A DNA stretch of 16,372 nucleotides from Candidatus Roizmanbacteria bacterium (GTDB taxonomy: Bacteria; Patescibacteriota; Microgenomatia; UBA1406; GWC2-37-13), in assembly GCA_024653985.1 (NCBI GenBank), contig JANLIS010000023.1, positions 1 to 16,372 on the forward strand, in the 5' to 3' direction. Made by a program: the position numbers and the translations under genes. The stretch's first letter is position 1; every line of letters starts with the position of its first letter. Shown in pieces: positions 1 to 6,791 of the stretch. The notes beneath the pieces are model-generated. The model was not told the DNA's origin. It saw only the letters and a list, made by a program, of their open reading frames with translations, and searched no databases.

Positions 1-791
1 GCTCTATCTAAGGCTAAATTTGCAACTTTAATTTGCTGACGGGGTGACTCATCAAAATTTGAGGCGGCTACTTCTCCCTTTATAAATCTTTTGATCTCAT
101 TAACTTCCTCAGGTCGTTCTCCAATAAGAATTGCCATTAGATAGGCTTTTGGATAGTTGGTTCCGATCGCCTCAGCGATCTCTTTTAAAAAGGTTGTCTT
201 TCCTGCCTTTGGTTGTGAAACGATCAAAGCTCTCTGACCAAAGCCGACTGGTGCGATCAGATCAATTATCCTTGTAGACAAAACGTCTTTCGTTGTTTCC
301 ATCTTCATCTGCTTATTTGGATGAAGAGCGGTTAACTTTTCAAAGTCTTTTCGTTTAGCACTTTGTTCTTCCGTCATCTCAATACCATTGATCTTTTTGA
401 TAAGAAGTAAAGAATGAAATCTTTCTCCAGCCTTCGGTGGGCGAGCTAATCCCTCAACTTCATCTCCGCGTCGAAGCCAAAATCTGCGAATTTGAGAAGT
501 AGAAACATATATATCCTGGTCCGGACTTAGAACATAATTTTGTCTTAAAAATCCGTAACCACCAAAAGTAATATCTAAAATTCCCTTGGCCTGATAGCTA
601 ATCTTTAGATCTTCTTTAAGTCTTTCCTCCACAGGAACATCATATTTTTGACCTGTCTGTTGAGGCAAATTAGGTTTAACCGCCATTAAAGGTTTCTCTT
701 CTGCTGGGACAATTGGTTTTGACTCAACCCCCTCGATCAATTTTGATATGTCTAGAGGCGGGTCGCTAACTATTTTTTTTGATGCTGACAT
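1..791 (-). CDS. rho: Transcription termination factor Rho, 5' part (C-terminus beyond window edge)
   Basis: Rho is a hexameric RNA-dependent ATPase/translocase that ends transcription of untranslated RNA. The visible 263 residues begin at ATG 791-789. Residues 1-60 are a low-complexity Pro/Glu/Lys-rich extension. Residues 68-135 match the cold-shock-like RNA-binding domain (GILDITFGGYGFLR, then DIYVSTSQIRRFWLRRGD). The ATPase core follows: GFGQRALIVSQPKAGKTT at 183-200 is the Walker A region, and IGERPEEVNEIKRFIKGEV at 223-241 is the next conserved block. The frame is open to the window edge, so the Walker B, Q-loop and R-loop regions cannot be judged. No Shine-Dalgarno sequence lies next to the start; a GGAGGG at 816-821 is too far upstream. 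Expression probably depends on the structured leader at 792-1067. Identity is secure; the gene is cut by the window, not visibly broken. Confidence 0.96.
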   Translation of the reverse strand, partial: MSASKKIVSDPPLDISKLIEGVESKPIVPAEEKPLMAVKPNLPQQTGQKYDVPVEERLKEDLKISYQAKGILDITFGGYGFLRQNYVLSPDQDIYVSTSQIRRFWLRRGDEVEGLARPPKAGERFHSLLLIKKINGIEMTEEQSAKRKDFEKLTALHPNKQMKMETTKDVLSTRIIDLIAPVGFGQRALIVSQPKAGKTTFLKEIAEAIGTNYPKAYLMAILIGERPEEVNEIKRFIKGEVAASNFDESPRQQIKVANLALDR

Positions 792-814
792 AGGTTAAAA
801 CGTTTGTTCTGCAA

Positions 815-841
815 GCCCTCCTTCGCTAAGCTACGGAGGTA
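815..841. repeat. GC palindrome, HQGYGGQ-type, in the rho leader
   Basis: The segment CCCTCCTTCGCTAAGC plus TACGGAGG forms a short hairpin with CCTCC/GGAGG arms. It is an A-for-G variant of the palindrome found inside tgt, queA and thyA (CCCGCCGWAGC..AGGCGGG). It lies about 25 nt upstream of the rho start, so it is in the 5' UTR rather than in protein. Confidence 0.7.
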
Positions 842-886
842 AATAATCCAAGAATAAATATATTTAAATCTACTTTGAGGAACCAG

Positions 887-1067
887 AGATCCTCCGTTAA
901 AGGGTTGTTTTTATCTTTTTCCCTAGAGAAAGAAAAGGGTTAAATGCCTCCTGATGAAAATATTCACCAAGAAAATCATTTTTCTCAGGAACCTTGCGGC
1001 CCCCAATTCCCTTGATTTGAATTGCGTAAAGAAAAAGATTTATTTCAAATCCCTGTTTGGAGGATCT
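887..1067 (-). ncRNA. Candidate structured RNA or rho leader element
   Basis: A strong minus-strand promoter (1074-1101) predicts a transcript starting near 1067. The first nine bases, AGATCCTCC (1067-1059), are perfectly complementary to GGAGGATCT (895-887), closing a domain of about 180 nt. Inside it, GATTTGAA pairs with TTCAAATC, AGGG with CCCT, and GGTT-CCTGA with TCAGG-AACC. The 3' strand of the closing helix can instead form a local hairpin, GAGGA-TCTCTGGT-TCCTC, which competes with the closing helix. Closed ends and a length near 180 nt recall 6S RNA, but no conserved sequence identifies a family. It could equally be a regulatory leader of rho. No convincing open reading frame is seen here on either strand. 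Confidence 0.4.
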
Positions 1068-1073
1068 GATTCA

Positions 1074-1101
1074 AGTATACAATGCTTATTTCTTTTGTCA
1101 A
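1074..1101 (-). promoter_or_regulatory. Sigma70-type promoter upstream of the rho leader
   Basis: On the minus strand, TTGACA (1101-1096) is followed after 16 nt by TATACT (1079-1074), a near-consensus pair. It lies just downstream of the stop of the surface-protein gene and reads toward rho. The predicted start is near 1067. Confidence 0.7.
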
Positions 1102-1117
1102 GGGAAAATAAGCTCAA

Positions 1118-2875
1118 TCAGAAACTTTTGGATCTTTTTATGTAATAGACCAATCCCATGGTAACGACGACTAATAAGGCTATGACCAATACTATCATCA
1201 AAATAGCTGGATCAAATGCGGTGCTTTTTGTTGAGGCCGCCTTTGAGGCTTGATCGTTTTTCTGCGGAGAAACATAATTTTTATCTATTTCATTTAGTTT
1301 TCCTGTTACAGGATCAATAATTTTTTGATCTAATTTTGTTACTTTCATCAAATCTATCTTTTCTGAATCAAGATAAGCCTGATTTTTTTCAACAAATTTG
1401 CTTGTTGTCTGGATCGAAGCCTTACCTGTTTCGGGATTTACGATCTCTAAATAATATTCATATGGAGGTAGATCTTTTGGATACAAAGTAAAAAATCCTG
1501 AATCATCTGTGGTTGTTGTGGAATATATCTTATTATTCGCTTTTAGCTTGATATTGACTCTTGCCTTTGGAACAATCTTACTGGCATCATCATAAGAATA
1601 TCCCTCTATATACTCCAATATTGGCTCAAACTGAATCACGGTAGTGCTTCCTGACGCCTTAGGGGTAGGACTTACCGGGTCATTTATCTTTATTGATTGC
1701 TGTGCAGAAACATTCTGAACAAACAATGAAAGTAATTTATCCATTATCTGTCCGATAAAACCAGTACTACCTTGAGTTAATGGATAGTACTGTGGATTCT
1801 TGATCAATTCAATACTGAACCCGTTCTGTGAAAGAATGTCTTTTTTAATAAGGGCCAACCAATAGCCTTCTTTATCTGAGGTCTTTGGTAGAGCCTTTCC
1901 ATTTCCGTCTTCAGTTATTTCAACACCATTGACCATAACTTTAACGATGGTTTTAGGATGAACAGTTCTTAAGGCTATTTTTGTATAAGCTGCACCGTCA
2001 TACCAAACATCAATATATTCACGGCTTATATAATCTGGACTCCTAGAATAAGGAGTTCCTTTTGGTGTTAAGGCCACATCGACTCGTTTTGGACTTTTTG
2101 CTATTTCAACAAAGGCCGGATCGCCAAGTTTATAAATAAATTCATATAGATCTTTATATTTTGGATTCGGTATACCAGCCGTAAACGAATGATTGGTCTT
2201 AGGGGTGACATTTAATTTATAGTTTCCGTCTTTGTTGATTCGGATATTGTACTTCCCCATTTCGTCAATCAAGACATTATTTACAAATGTATTTGCAGAT
2301 GGATTACCTTTTTCATCCAATAAAGTCACTGTTGCTTGGCCTGCACTAAAGGGCTCAAGAGAAACAGCATCAAATACACGCCCATACGGATCCCAATAAA
2401 TTTGTGTGCAATTTTCCGCACCGGCAGGAAAAACCAAGGTTGCTTGAGCTTGTTGTTGAGTGGTATTTTCACCATCAACCCCTTTACCTAAAGGCTCTGG
2501 AGTGTGGGCAGCATAGATATAATATCCGGTATGGTCTTGTATGTTGTTTAGTGTTCCTGCTTCATTTATGTCTCCTGGAGAGAAAAAATTATTTCCGGAA
2601 TTTAATTTAACAAATCCATTATTTGGAACACAGCCCGTACCGGGTAAACAGGTGATAATATCGCATTTTGTTTTAGCAGAACATGTTCCGGTAAAAGTGC
2701 CGCCTTCAACATTATCCGGCCATTTTCCGTAACCGCTTGTTGGGCTAAAAGTAACACATTCTACAACAACATCCTCTACAGCATCGGTTTGGGCAGATAC
2801 ATTTTGCTTAAAAACAGAAAAGGCTATCAATAATAAAAGTAGGGAAACAAAAAAGGTGTTTAGAATTTTTTTCAT
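1118..2875 (-). CDS. Secreted, membrane-anchored surface protein with carboxypeptidase-regulatory-like domains
   Basis: Function unknown; architecture is clear. Residues 1-29 are a signal peptide (MKK, hydrophobic core, cleavage after VSA). Residues 40-86 contain a cysteine cluster (C40, C65, C71, C76, C82). Residues 158-230 (YWDPYGRVFDAVSLEPFSAGQ, then TVTLLDEKGNP and DEMGKYNIRI) look like a transthyretin/carboxypeptidase-regulatory-like beta sandwich. A second such unit spans about 415-510 (ILEYIEGYSYDDASKIVPKA, then TTTDDSGFFTLYPKDLPPYEYYLEI). The C-terminus has a transmembrane helix at 557-578 followed by a basic tail (KRSKSF), so the bulk of the protein would be outside the cell. Residues 376-392 (IMDKLLSLFVQNVSAQ) resemble a second signal-peptide end, hinting at an ancient fusion. 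The start is preceded by TATAAA nine nt upstream. Confidence 0.85.
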   Translation of the reverse strand: MKKILNTFFVSLLLLLIAFSVFKQNVSAQTDAVEDVVVECVTFSPTSGYGKWPDNVEGGTFTGTCSAKTKCDIITCLPGTGCVPNNGFVKLNSGNNFFSPGDINEAGTLNNIQDHTGYYIYAAHTPEPLGKGVDGENTTQQQAQATLVFPAGAENCTQIYWDPYGRVFDAVSLEPFSAGQATVTLLDEKGNPSANTFVNNVLIDEMGKYNIRINKDGNYKLNVTPKTNHSFTAGIPNPKYKDLYEFIYKLGDPAFVEIAKSPKRVDVALTPKGTPYSRSPDYISREYIDVWYDGAAYTKIALRTVHPKTIVKVMVNGVEITEDGNGKALPKTSDKEGYWLALIKKDILSQNGFSIELIKNPQYYPLTQGSTGFIGQIMDKLLSLFVQNVSAQQSIKINDPVSPTPKASGSTTVIQFEPILEYIEGYSYDDASKIVPKARVNIKLKANNKIYSTTTTDDSGFFTLYPKDLPPYEYYLEIVNPETGKASIQTTSKFVEKNQAYLDSEKIDLMKVTKLDQKIIDPVTGKLNEIDKNYVSPQKNDQASKAASTKSTAFDPAILMIVLVIALLVVVTMGLVYYIKRSKSF

Positions 2876-2884
2876 AACTAACTA

Positions 2885-2890
2885 TTTATA
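2885..2890 (-). promoter_or_regulatory. -10 box of the 585-aa surface-protein gene
   Basis: TATAAA on the minus strand ends 9 nt before ATG 2875, giving a leader of only a few nucleotides. No clear -35 was found. Confidence 0.4.
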
Positions 2891-2920
2891 GATTGTTTTT
2901 CAAGAAAAGTCAAATCAATT

Positions 2921-2929
2921 TGATATACT
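2921..2929 (+). promoter_or_regulatory. Extended -10 of the 90-aa gene, predicted leaderless
   Basis: TGATATACT is a TG-extended -10 ending 6 nt before ATG 2936. The sequence TATACTATTTTTATG is shared exactly with the start of the gene at 9815. The expected start site falls on or next to the start codon. Confidence 0.6.
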
Positions 2930-2935
2930 ATTTTT

Positions 2936-3208
2936 ATGAAGATAAAACCTTATTTGTTCCTTTTTTCATTGGTCGTTATTTTGGCTTTTATCCTGGGTGT
3001 CCGTTATGGACAAAAGGTGGAGAAAAACAACAAAACAATTGATTATCTTCTAAAACTTCCTACTCCAACTGCACCGGTTACCCCAATCCCTCCAAAATAT
3101 ATTGATTACAAAAGTAAAAAATGGGGCTTAAAGTTCACCTATCCTGCCAATTTAGAGATAAAAGAAGACGCTACTTTACCTGCTATCTTACTTAACTTAA
3201 AGAAGTAA
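2936..3208 (+). CDS. Small membrane-anchored protein, possibly a truncated PsbP-like protein
   Basis: A 90-residue protein. Residues 4-23 form a hydrophobic signal anchor, followed by a charged stretch, a Pro/Thr-rich linker (LPTPTAPVTPIPPK, 41-54) and a short domain start, YKSKKWGLKFTYPANLEIKE (58-77). The pattern W-G-hydrophobic-F-x-YP-x-x-L is typical of the first strand of PsbP/MOG1-like extracellular domains, which normally continue for more than 100 residues. Here the frame stops soon after, at LLNLKK, so the domain is either minimal or truncated. A palindromic repeat begins 13 nt after the stop, which could mark the site of damage. It diverges from the 585-aa gene across a 60-bp gap holding promoters for both. 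No function is assigned. Confidence 0.6.
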   Translation: MKIKPYLFLFSLVVILAFILGVRYGQKVEKNNKTIDYLLKLPTPTAPVTPIPPKYIDYKSKKWGLKFTYPANLEIKEDATLPAILLNLKK

Positions 3209-3221
3209 GTTTTATTTAAAT

Positions 3222-3323
3222 GTCATTCCCGCCCCCGATCGGAGTCGAGGGCAGGCTCCAGCACTAGAATTCACCAAACAAAGATGTAATTATCGACTGG
3301 ATCCCCTTCTTCAAGGGGATGAC
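3222..3323. repeat. GTCAT...ATGAC palindromic element (intergenic copy)
   Basis: The outer arms are GTCATTCCCGC at 3222 and GGGGATGAC ending at 3323. The right half contains CTGGATCCCC-TTCTTCAA-GGGG, as in the copies in folC (12231-12288) and at 8037-8064. The middle is diverged. It fills most of the gap before fmt and may also act as a hairpin terminator for the 90-aa gene. Confidence 0.75.
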
Positions 3324-3337
3324 CACAACATAAATAG

Positions 3338-3346
3338 TGCTACAAT
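3338..3346 (+). promoter_or_regulatory. Extended -10 of fmt, predicted leaderless
   Basis: TGCTACAAT is a TG-extended -10 ending 5 nt before ATG 3352. It overlaps an upstream in-frame GTG (3337), which argues that the GTG is not the real start. Confidence 0.55.
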
Positions 3347-3351
3347 ATTAT

Positions 3352-4323
3352 ATGGAAAAAATTAAACTTGCCTATTTCGGTTCTCCTGACTTTGCCGCAT
3401 ATTTTTTGGAAAAATTACTTACGGACACTACAATTAATCAATTAATCGAAGTGAAGCTGATTGTTACCCAAAAAGACAAACTTGTTGGTCGTAAACAAAT
3501 TTTAACCCCAACTCCGGTAAAAACAATTGCTTTAAAACACAATCTGAAGCTATTAGAAATTGGAGGTTCTTTAGGGCAATTAGATCAATTAGAAATTAGA
3601 AATTTAGATCTCATTCTTGTCTACGCCTACGGCGACCTTATACCAAAAGAGTTTCTCTCTCTGCCTAAATATGGTTTTTGGAATATTCACCCTTCTCTTT
3701 TACCAAAATATCGCGGTCCTTCCCCGATCGCCGCTCCAATAATCAACGGTGACAAAACTACTGGAGTAACGATTATTAAAATGGATGAAGAGATAGACCA
3801 TGGCCCCATTATTGCTCAAGAAAGTTTAACGATAGAAAAAAACGATAAAAGACCGGATTTGGAAAAGAAATTAACGGATTTGGGGTTTGAGATGTTTAAA
3901 AAAATAATTAAAAACGTCATTCTGGGGACTCAGAGCGAAGCGCGGAAAACTCCAGAATCATTGTTAGATTCTGGACAAGCCAGAATGACAACGATTCCTC
4001 AAAATCATAATGACGCATCTTATACAAAAAAATTATCCAAACAAGATGGATTTATTGAATTTAAAAAATTAAAGAAAATTTTCCAAAAACCAACTCTTAA
4101 CTCTTCATTTTTAACTTTTAATTTATTTAGGGGTCTCTATCCTTGGCCCGGTCTTTGGACAATGGTCAAGCCAGTACAACTGCGTCAGTTGGATGAGGCT
4201 AAACGTTTAAAAATTATTGATTTAGAATTGATTAATGGAAAATTAATTATTAAGAAAGTTCAACTCGAAGGAAAAAACGAGGTTGATTTTGAGACGTTTA
4301 ACGAGGCTTATAAAATATTTTAA
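3352..4323 (+). CDS. fmt: Methionyl-tRNA formyltransferase
   Basis: Transfers a formyl group from 10-formyl-THF to initiator Met-tRNA in the cytoplasm. The start at ATG 3352 gives MEKIKLAYFGSPDFA, the usual N-terminus. Residues 111-122, NIHPSLLPKYRG, carry catalytic N111 and H113; D149 lies in MDEEIDHGPI (144-152). The C-terminal tRNA-binding domain contains GLYPWPGLWT (261-270). At 323 residues it is a normal length, but three segments look inserted: 74-86 (AT-rich, matching the array at 11617-11631), 187-213 (a 74-bp palindrome reading GTQSEARKTPESLLDSGQAR) and 246-259 (AT-rich, LNSSFLTFNLF). Catalytic residues are untouched. Its TAA overlaps the stop of the convergent 4320-5489 gene, leaving no room for a terminator. 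Its product depends on the folate pathway, also encoded here (folA, folC). Confidence 0.96.
   Translation: MEKIKLAYFGSPDFAAYFLEKLLTDTTINQLIEVKLIVTQKDKLVGRKQILTPTPVKTIALKHNLKLLEIGGSLGQLDQLEIRNLDLILVYAYGDLIPKEFLSLPKYGFWNIHPSLLPKYRGPSPIAAPIINGDKTTGVTIIKMDEEIDHGPIIAQESLTIEKNDKRPDLEKKLTDLGFEMFKKIIKNVILGTQSEARKTPESLLDSGQARMTTIPQNHNDASYTKKLSKQDGFIEFKKLKKIFQKPTLNSSFLTFNLFRGLYPWPGLWTMVKPVQLRQLDEAKRLKIIDLELINGKLIIKKVQLEGKNEVDFETFNEAYKIF
3578..3609. repeat. AT-rich word array inside fmt
   Basis: Direct words around AATTAGATCAATTAG-AAATTAG. The 15-nt stretch at 3578-3592 is identical to 11617-11631 in the thyA/folC gap. It encodes QLDQLEIRNLDL. Confidence 0.5.
3916..3989. repeat. GTCATTC...GAATGAC palindromic element inside fmt
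   Basis: A 74-bp element with outer arms GTCATTCTGG and CCAGAATGAC and inner arms CCAGAATC and GATTCTGG, that is, two hairpins back to back. The architecture matches the folC copy at 12231-12288. It is in frame and encodes residues about 189-213 of Fmt, in the interdomain region. Confidence 0.85.
4091..4131. repeat. AT-rich word array inside fmt (second)
   Basis: Variants of AACTCTTAACTCTTC and TTTTTAACTTTTAAT. The same vocabulary occurs in thyA at 11207-11246. It encodes TLNSSFLTFNLF. Confidence 0.5.
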
Positions 4324-5489
4324 GTTGTTTTAAATTTCTCCAAAAAGTTTGTCTGGGCACTGTTTACTTGTGCAACTAGAATTTGGCCTTTTTTTCTCTC
4401 CAACCATTGTTGTCCCCAATTTTTCTGCAGTAATTTTTCTGCCAAGCTTCGGCTTAGATTAAGATCCGGCGTCTCGATTAAAACATTTCTTGTATTATAA
4501 AAGGGTTGTCCTGTTTGAGCTTTAGTCGCATGGTCTAAAGGGTAGTTTGCCTGAGCCAAAGATTGATGTATCGCTTTATCAGTGATATTAACTTTTCCGT
4601 TTTCATCTTTTGAATATGGTAAGGTTATACCAAAACCTGTGTTATTTTCTCCAAAAGTATATGGAAGTCTTATCGACATTGGTCTTATATCAGTTGAAAT
4701 AGCCACTGTATGAGGATCTTGTGTTTTTTGCTTTAAAGCAAAATTCGTTGGTAATCTTTTAACCACTTCTTGATTGTTCTGTCTTAAACTATAAAGCCAG
4801 TCCGGATTAGAAAGATCAAAAGGCAGTTCAGGAATTCCGTTTTGATATAAAAGTTTGTTGTCTGATGATAATAAATTCTCAAGAGAAACGGCCGTTCTAA
4901 TTTTTCTTCCATTTTCTTCAATGATCATTACCGGTTTAAAACTTAAATTACTATGGTCGATTAATCCTGCAACTACCGGTTTATCAACTATACTAGCTGT
5001 TCTTATTGCCGAAACAATTGCTTGTTTTAAGGGGTCTTCGTGAACAATTAATTTTCTCACATAATCTTCAGCTGACGCTGTTTTCCTTGAAGTGTTTACC
5101 ACTGTTTCTCTACCTATTTTTCTCTTTTCTCCATGTCCTCCGCAACCTAAGGGTTCTTCGCCTTCTATATAGGAGGATCCGTCATAATGACCAGCGACTC
5201 CTATTGCGCGGACAGCAGGAGCTTGATATATCCATTTAAAAAAATCTTCGTCACCTCCAAATACATTGGCGGCAGAAATTGACCTGATAGAAATAATCCC
5301 CGGATTATTAAATATACTTACCCCATCTCCTTCTCTGGCGTCATCACAGCTGTGAAAGACAAATAAATCCTTTGTTTTTTCTATATCAAGCCATTTTTTT
5401 CTTAAAGATCGGGCTTTTGAGGAAGAATTCTCTTTCTTTAGTAATGAGACGTCAAGAACAATATCTTTTGGGAACATTATTTCCATCAT
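4320..5489 (-). CDS. Carbonic-anhydrase-like protein with an atypical metal site (389 aa)
   Basis: The family is not recognised with certainty. Residues 46-53, HSCDDARE, fit the C-x-D-x-R zinc/catalytic-dyad motif of beta-class and carboxysomal carbonic anhydrases (C48, D50, R52). The strand SIRSISAAN (67-75) occupies the place of the RNAGN motif, and AIGVAGH (95-101) looks like the strand ending in the zinc-binding His. In ordinary beta-enzymes the next ligand is at H-x2-C; here that position is G104, and the nearest candidate is C116 in EPLGCGGHGEK, giving H-x14-C, closer to carboxysomal enzymes. Residues 150-389 are soluble, lack membrane segments and match nothing I can name. The start is the first of two nearby ATGs, 9 nt after an extended -10. 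It is a single gene between convergent fmt and tgt. Hydration of CO2 is plausible but unproven. Confidence 0.55.
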   Translation of the reverse strand: MMEIMFPKDIVLDVSLLKKENSSSKARSLRKKWLDIEKTKDLFVFHSCDDAREGDGVSIFNNPGIISIRSISAANVFGGDEDFFKWIYQAPAVRAIGVAGHYDGSSYIEGEEPLGCGGHGEKRKIGRETVVNTSRKTASAEDYVRKLIVHEDPLKQAIVSAIRTASIVDKPVVAGLIDHSNLSFKPVMIIEENGRKIRTAVSLENLLSSDNKLLYQNGIPELPFDLSNPDWLYSLRQNNQEVVKRLPTNFALKQKTQDPHTVAISTDIRPMSIRLPYTFGENNTGFGITLPYSKDENGKVNITDKAIHQSLAQANYPLDHATKAQTGQPFYNTRNVLIETPDLNLSRSLAEKLLQKNWGQQWLERKKGQILVAQVNSAQTNFLEKFKTT

Positions 5490-5498
5490 AAAAATAAT

Positions 5499-5507
5499 AT
5501 TATATCA
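5499..5507 (-). promoter_or_regulatory. Extended -10 of the 389-aa carbonic-anhydrase-like gene
   Basis: TGATATAAT on the minus strand is a consensus TG-extended -10 ending 9 nt before ATG 5489. No good -35 was seen, which is common for extended -10 promoters. Confidence 0.6.
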
Positions 5508-5543
5508 ATAGAAATTAAAAAATACTGTAAGAACGGGGTAGAA

Positions 5544-6791
5544 TCATATTAAATCCTTTACAATCATTTCCCGTATCTCTTCAAATAACTTCTCCATTAC
5601 CCAGAGATTATGAAACGTTGCCAAGGTGTAACCGAGGATTTCTCGCTGTTTAAATAGATGATGTAAATATGATTTGGTAAAGTTTTGACAAACATAACAA
5701 TTACAATCCTCGTCAACTTTCTCAAAATTATTTCTATAAATAGTTTTTGTGATATTTATTTCTTCGTTTTGAATTTTATTATTTATGATTTGGTATTTAT
5801 TTGTTATTTGTGATTTAATATTTGATATTTTGTATAAAGTTCCCATCCTTGCAAGCCTCGTCGGCTCAACACAATCAAAAGTATCAACCCCGTATTTGAC
5901 AAGATCGATGATATCATCAATCTGCCCAACTCCGAGCAAATGAACCGGACGATCTTTTGGTAAATAATCTGAAACCCATTTCACTTGCTCTCTCATCTCC
6001 TTCTTTGTCTCTCCAACAGATACTCCCCCGATCGCAACGCCCGGAGTATTCTGGGAAACAACAAATTCCGCTGATTTTTTTCGAAGATCTTCGAAAGTAC
6101 CACCTTGGATTACGCCGTAAAGATATTGTTTCCTTGTAGGGGTTTGATTTATCAAACCTTTATTTTTGGGCGCAATAAATTGCGCCCCTACATATTTAAT
6201 GCATCTTTTCAACCATCTATGGGTTCTCTCCATCGCTTTTTCTGCATACTTATGTGTCGACGGATAATAAGTACACTCGTCAAATGCCATATTAATGTCC
6301 GCCCCAATTTGTCTCTGGAACTCCATTGATCTTTCTGGGGTAAATTCGATCAATTCCCCATCAAAGCTTGAGCGGAATTTTACCCCATCTTCAGATATTT
6401 TAACCACCAATGGTTGTTCTTCACCCCGCACGTTGGCTTTTCTTTGCTCTCTCGCAAGAGAAAATACTTGAAATCCCCCCGAGTCACTCATCGTAAAAAT
6501 ATTTAACCCTGAATATTTTTGGATCCCTCCAGCCCTTTCAATCACATCAGTCCCCGGATGGGTAACCAAATGATAGGTATTCACACAAGCGCCTTGGATC
6601 CCGATATCTTTTATCTGTTGCGGAGTAAGGGTTTTGATCGTTCCCTTGGTTGCTGCTGAAATAAATCCAGGCGTTTTCATGTTTCCATGATCACTATCTA
6701 TTTCTCCCAGTCGTGCCTTAGATTTTGCCTGCCCGCCGTAACCTTGGTGAAGGTGGGAAGATTTGTGTAGAACTTTAAAAAAATTATTCAT
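5544..6791 (-). CDS. tgt: tRNA-guanine transglycosylase (queuosine pathway)
   Basis: Exchanges guanine-34 of GUN-anticodon tRNAs for preQ1. MSDSGGFQVFSL (101-112) holds the general acid/base D103; MAFDECT (168-174) has D171 and the bacterial-type C173; GGVSVGE (255-261) is the base-recognition loop. FDCVEPTRLARMGTLY (305-320) carries the nucleophile D306. Zinc ligands are C363, C365, C368 and H394. At 415 residues it is longer than the usual ~370-380. Three in-frame repeats explain this: HLHQGYGGQ near the N-terminus (13-21), VGAQFIAPKNKGLINQTPT at 201-219, and an I/N/K/Q-rich AT array at 321-351 just after the nucleophile block and before the zinc site. The ATG overlaps the queA stop by 4 nt (ATGA), so the two are translationally coupled and need no separate promoter. 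Confidence 0.96.
   Translation of the reverse strand: MNNFFKVLHKSSHLHQGYGGQAKSKARLGEIDSDHGNMKTPGFISAATKGTIKTLTPQQIKDIGIQGACVNTYHLVTHPGTDVIERAGGIQKYSGLNIFTMSDSGGFQVFSLAREQRKANVRGEEQPLVVKISEDGVKFRSSFDGELIEFTPERSMEFQRQIGADINMAFDECTYYPSTHKYAEKAMERTHRWLKRCIKYVGAQFIAPKNKGLINQTPTRKQYLYGVIQGGTFEDLRKKSAEFVVSQNTPGVAIGGVSVGETKKEMREQVKWVSDYLPKDRPVHLLGVGQIDDIIDLVKYGVDTFDCVEPTRLARMGTLYKISNIKSQITNKYQIINNKIQNEEINITKTIYRNNFEKVDEDCNCYVCQNFTKSYLHHLFKQREILGYTLATFHNLWVMEKLFEEIREMIVKDLI
5745..5832. repeat. AT-rich word array inside tgt
   Basis: About ten tandem variants of a 7-9 nt word (AAATATCAA, AAATCACAA, AAATAACAA, AAATACCAA on the coding strand). It encodes residues 321-350, a Lys/Ile/Asn/Gln-rich peptide not expected in Tgt. 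Confidence 0.75.
6135..6191. repeat. GTAGGGG...CCCCTAC element inside tgt
   Basis: Two hairpins (GGTTTGATTTATCAAACC and GGGCGCAATAAATTGCGCCC) separated by a short AT spacer and bounded by TGTAGGGG and CCCCTACA. It has the same layout as 15129-15196. It is in frame and encodes VGAQFIAPKNKGLINQTPT. Confidence 0.85.
6731..6757. repeat. GC palindrome (HQGYGGQ type) near the tgt start
   Basis: GCCCGCCGTAACCTTGG..AGGTGGG; on the coding strand it reads HLHQGYGGQ. It adds an N-terminal peptide ahead of the conserved Tgt core. Confidence 0.85.

Noticed and set aside
887..1067. tmRNA, RNase P RNA or SRP RNA in the rho leader
   Set aside because: No tRNA-like acceptor/T-loop, no RNase P core (GAGGAAAGTC-like) and no SRP GGAAGCAG motif were found.
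954..1145. A 63-codon plus-strand frame opposite the rho leader
   Set aside because: Composition is not protein-like, it has no start signal, and it overlaps the end of the surface-protein gene and the minus-strand promoter.
3337..3351. GTG start for fmt
   Set aside because: It overlaps the predicted extended -10, and the Fmt core begins at MEKIKLAYFG.
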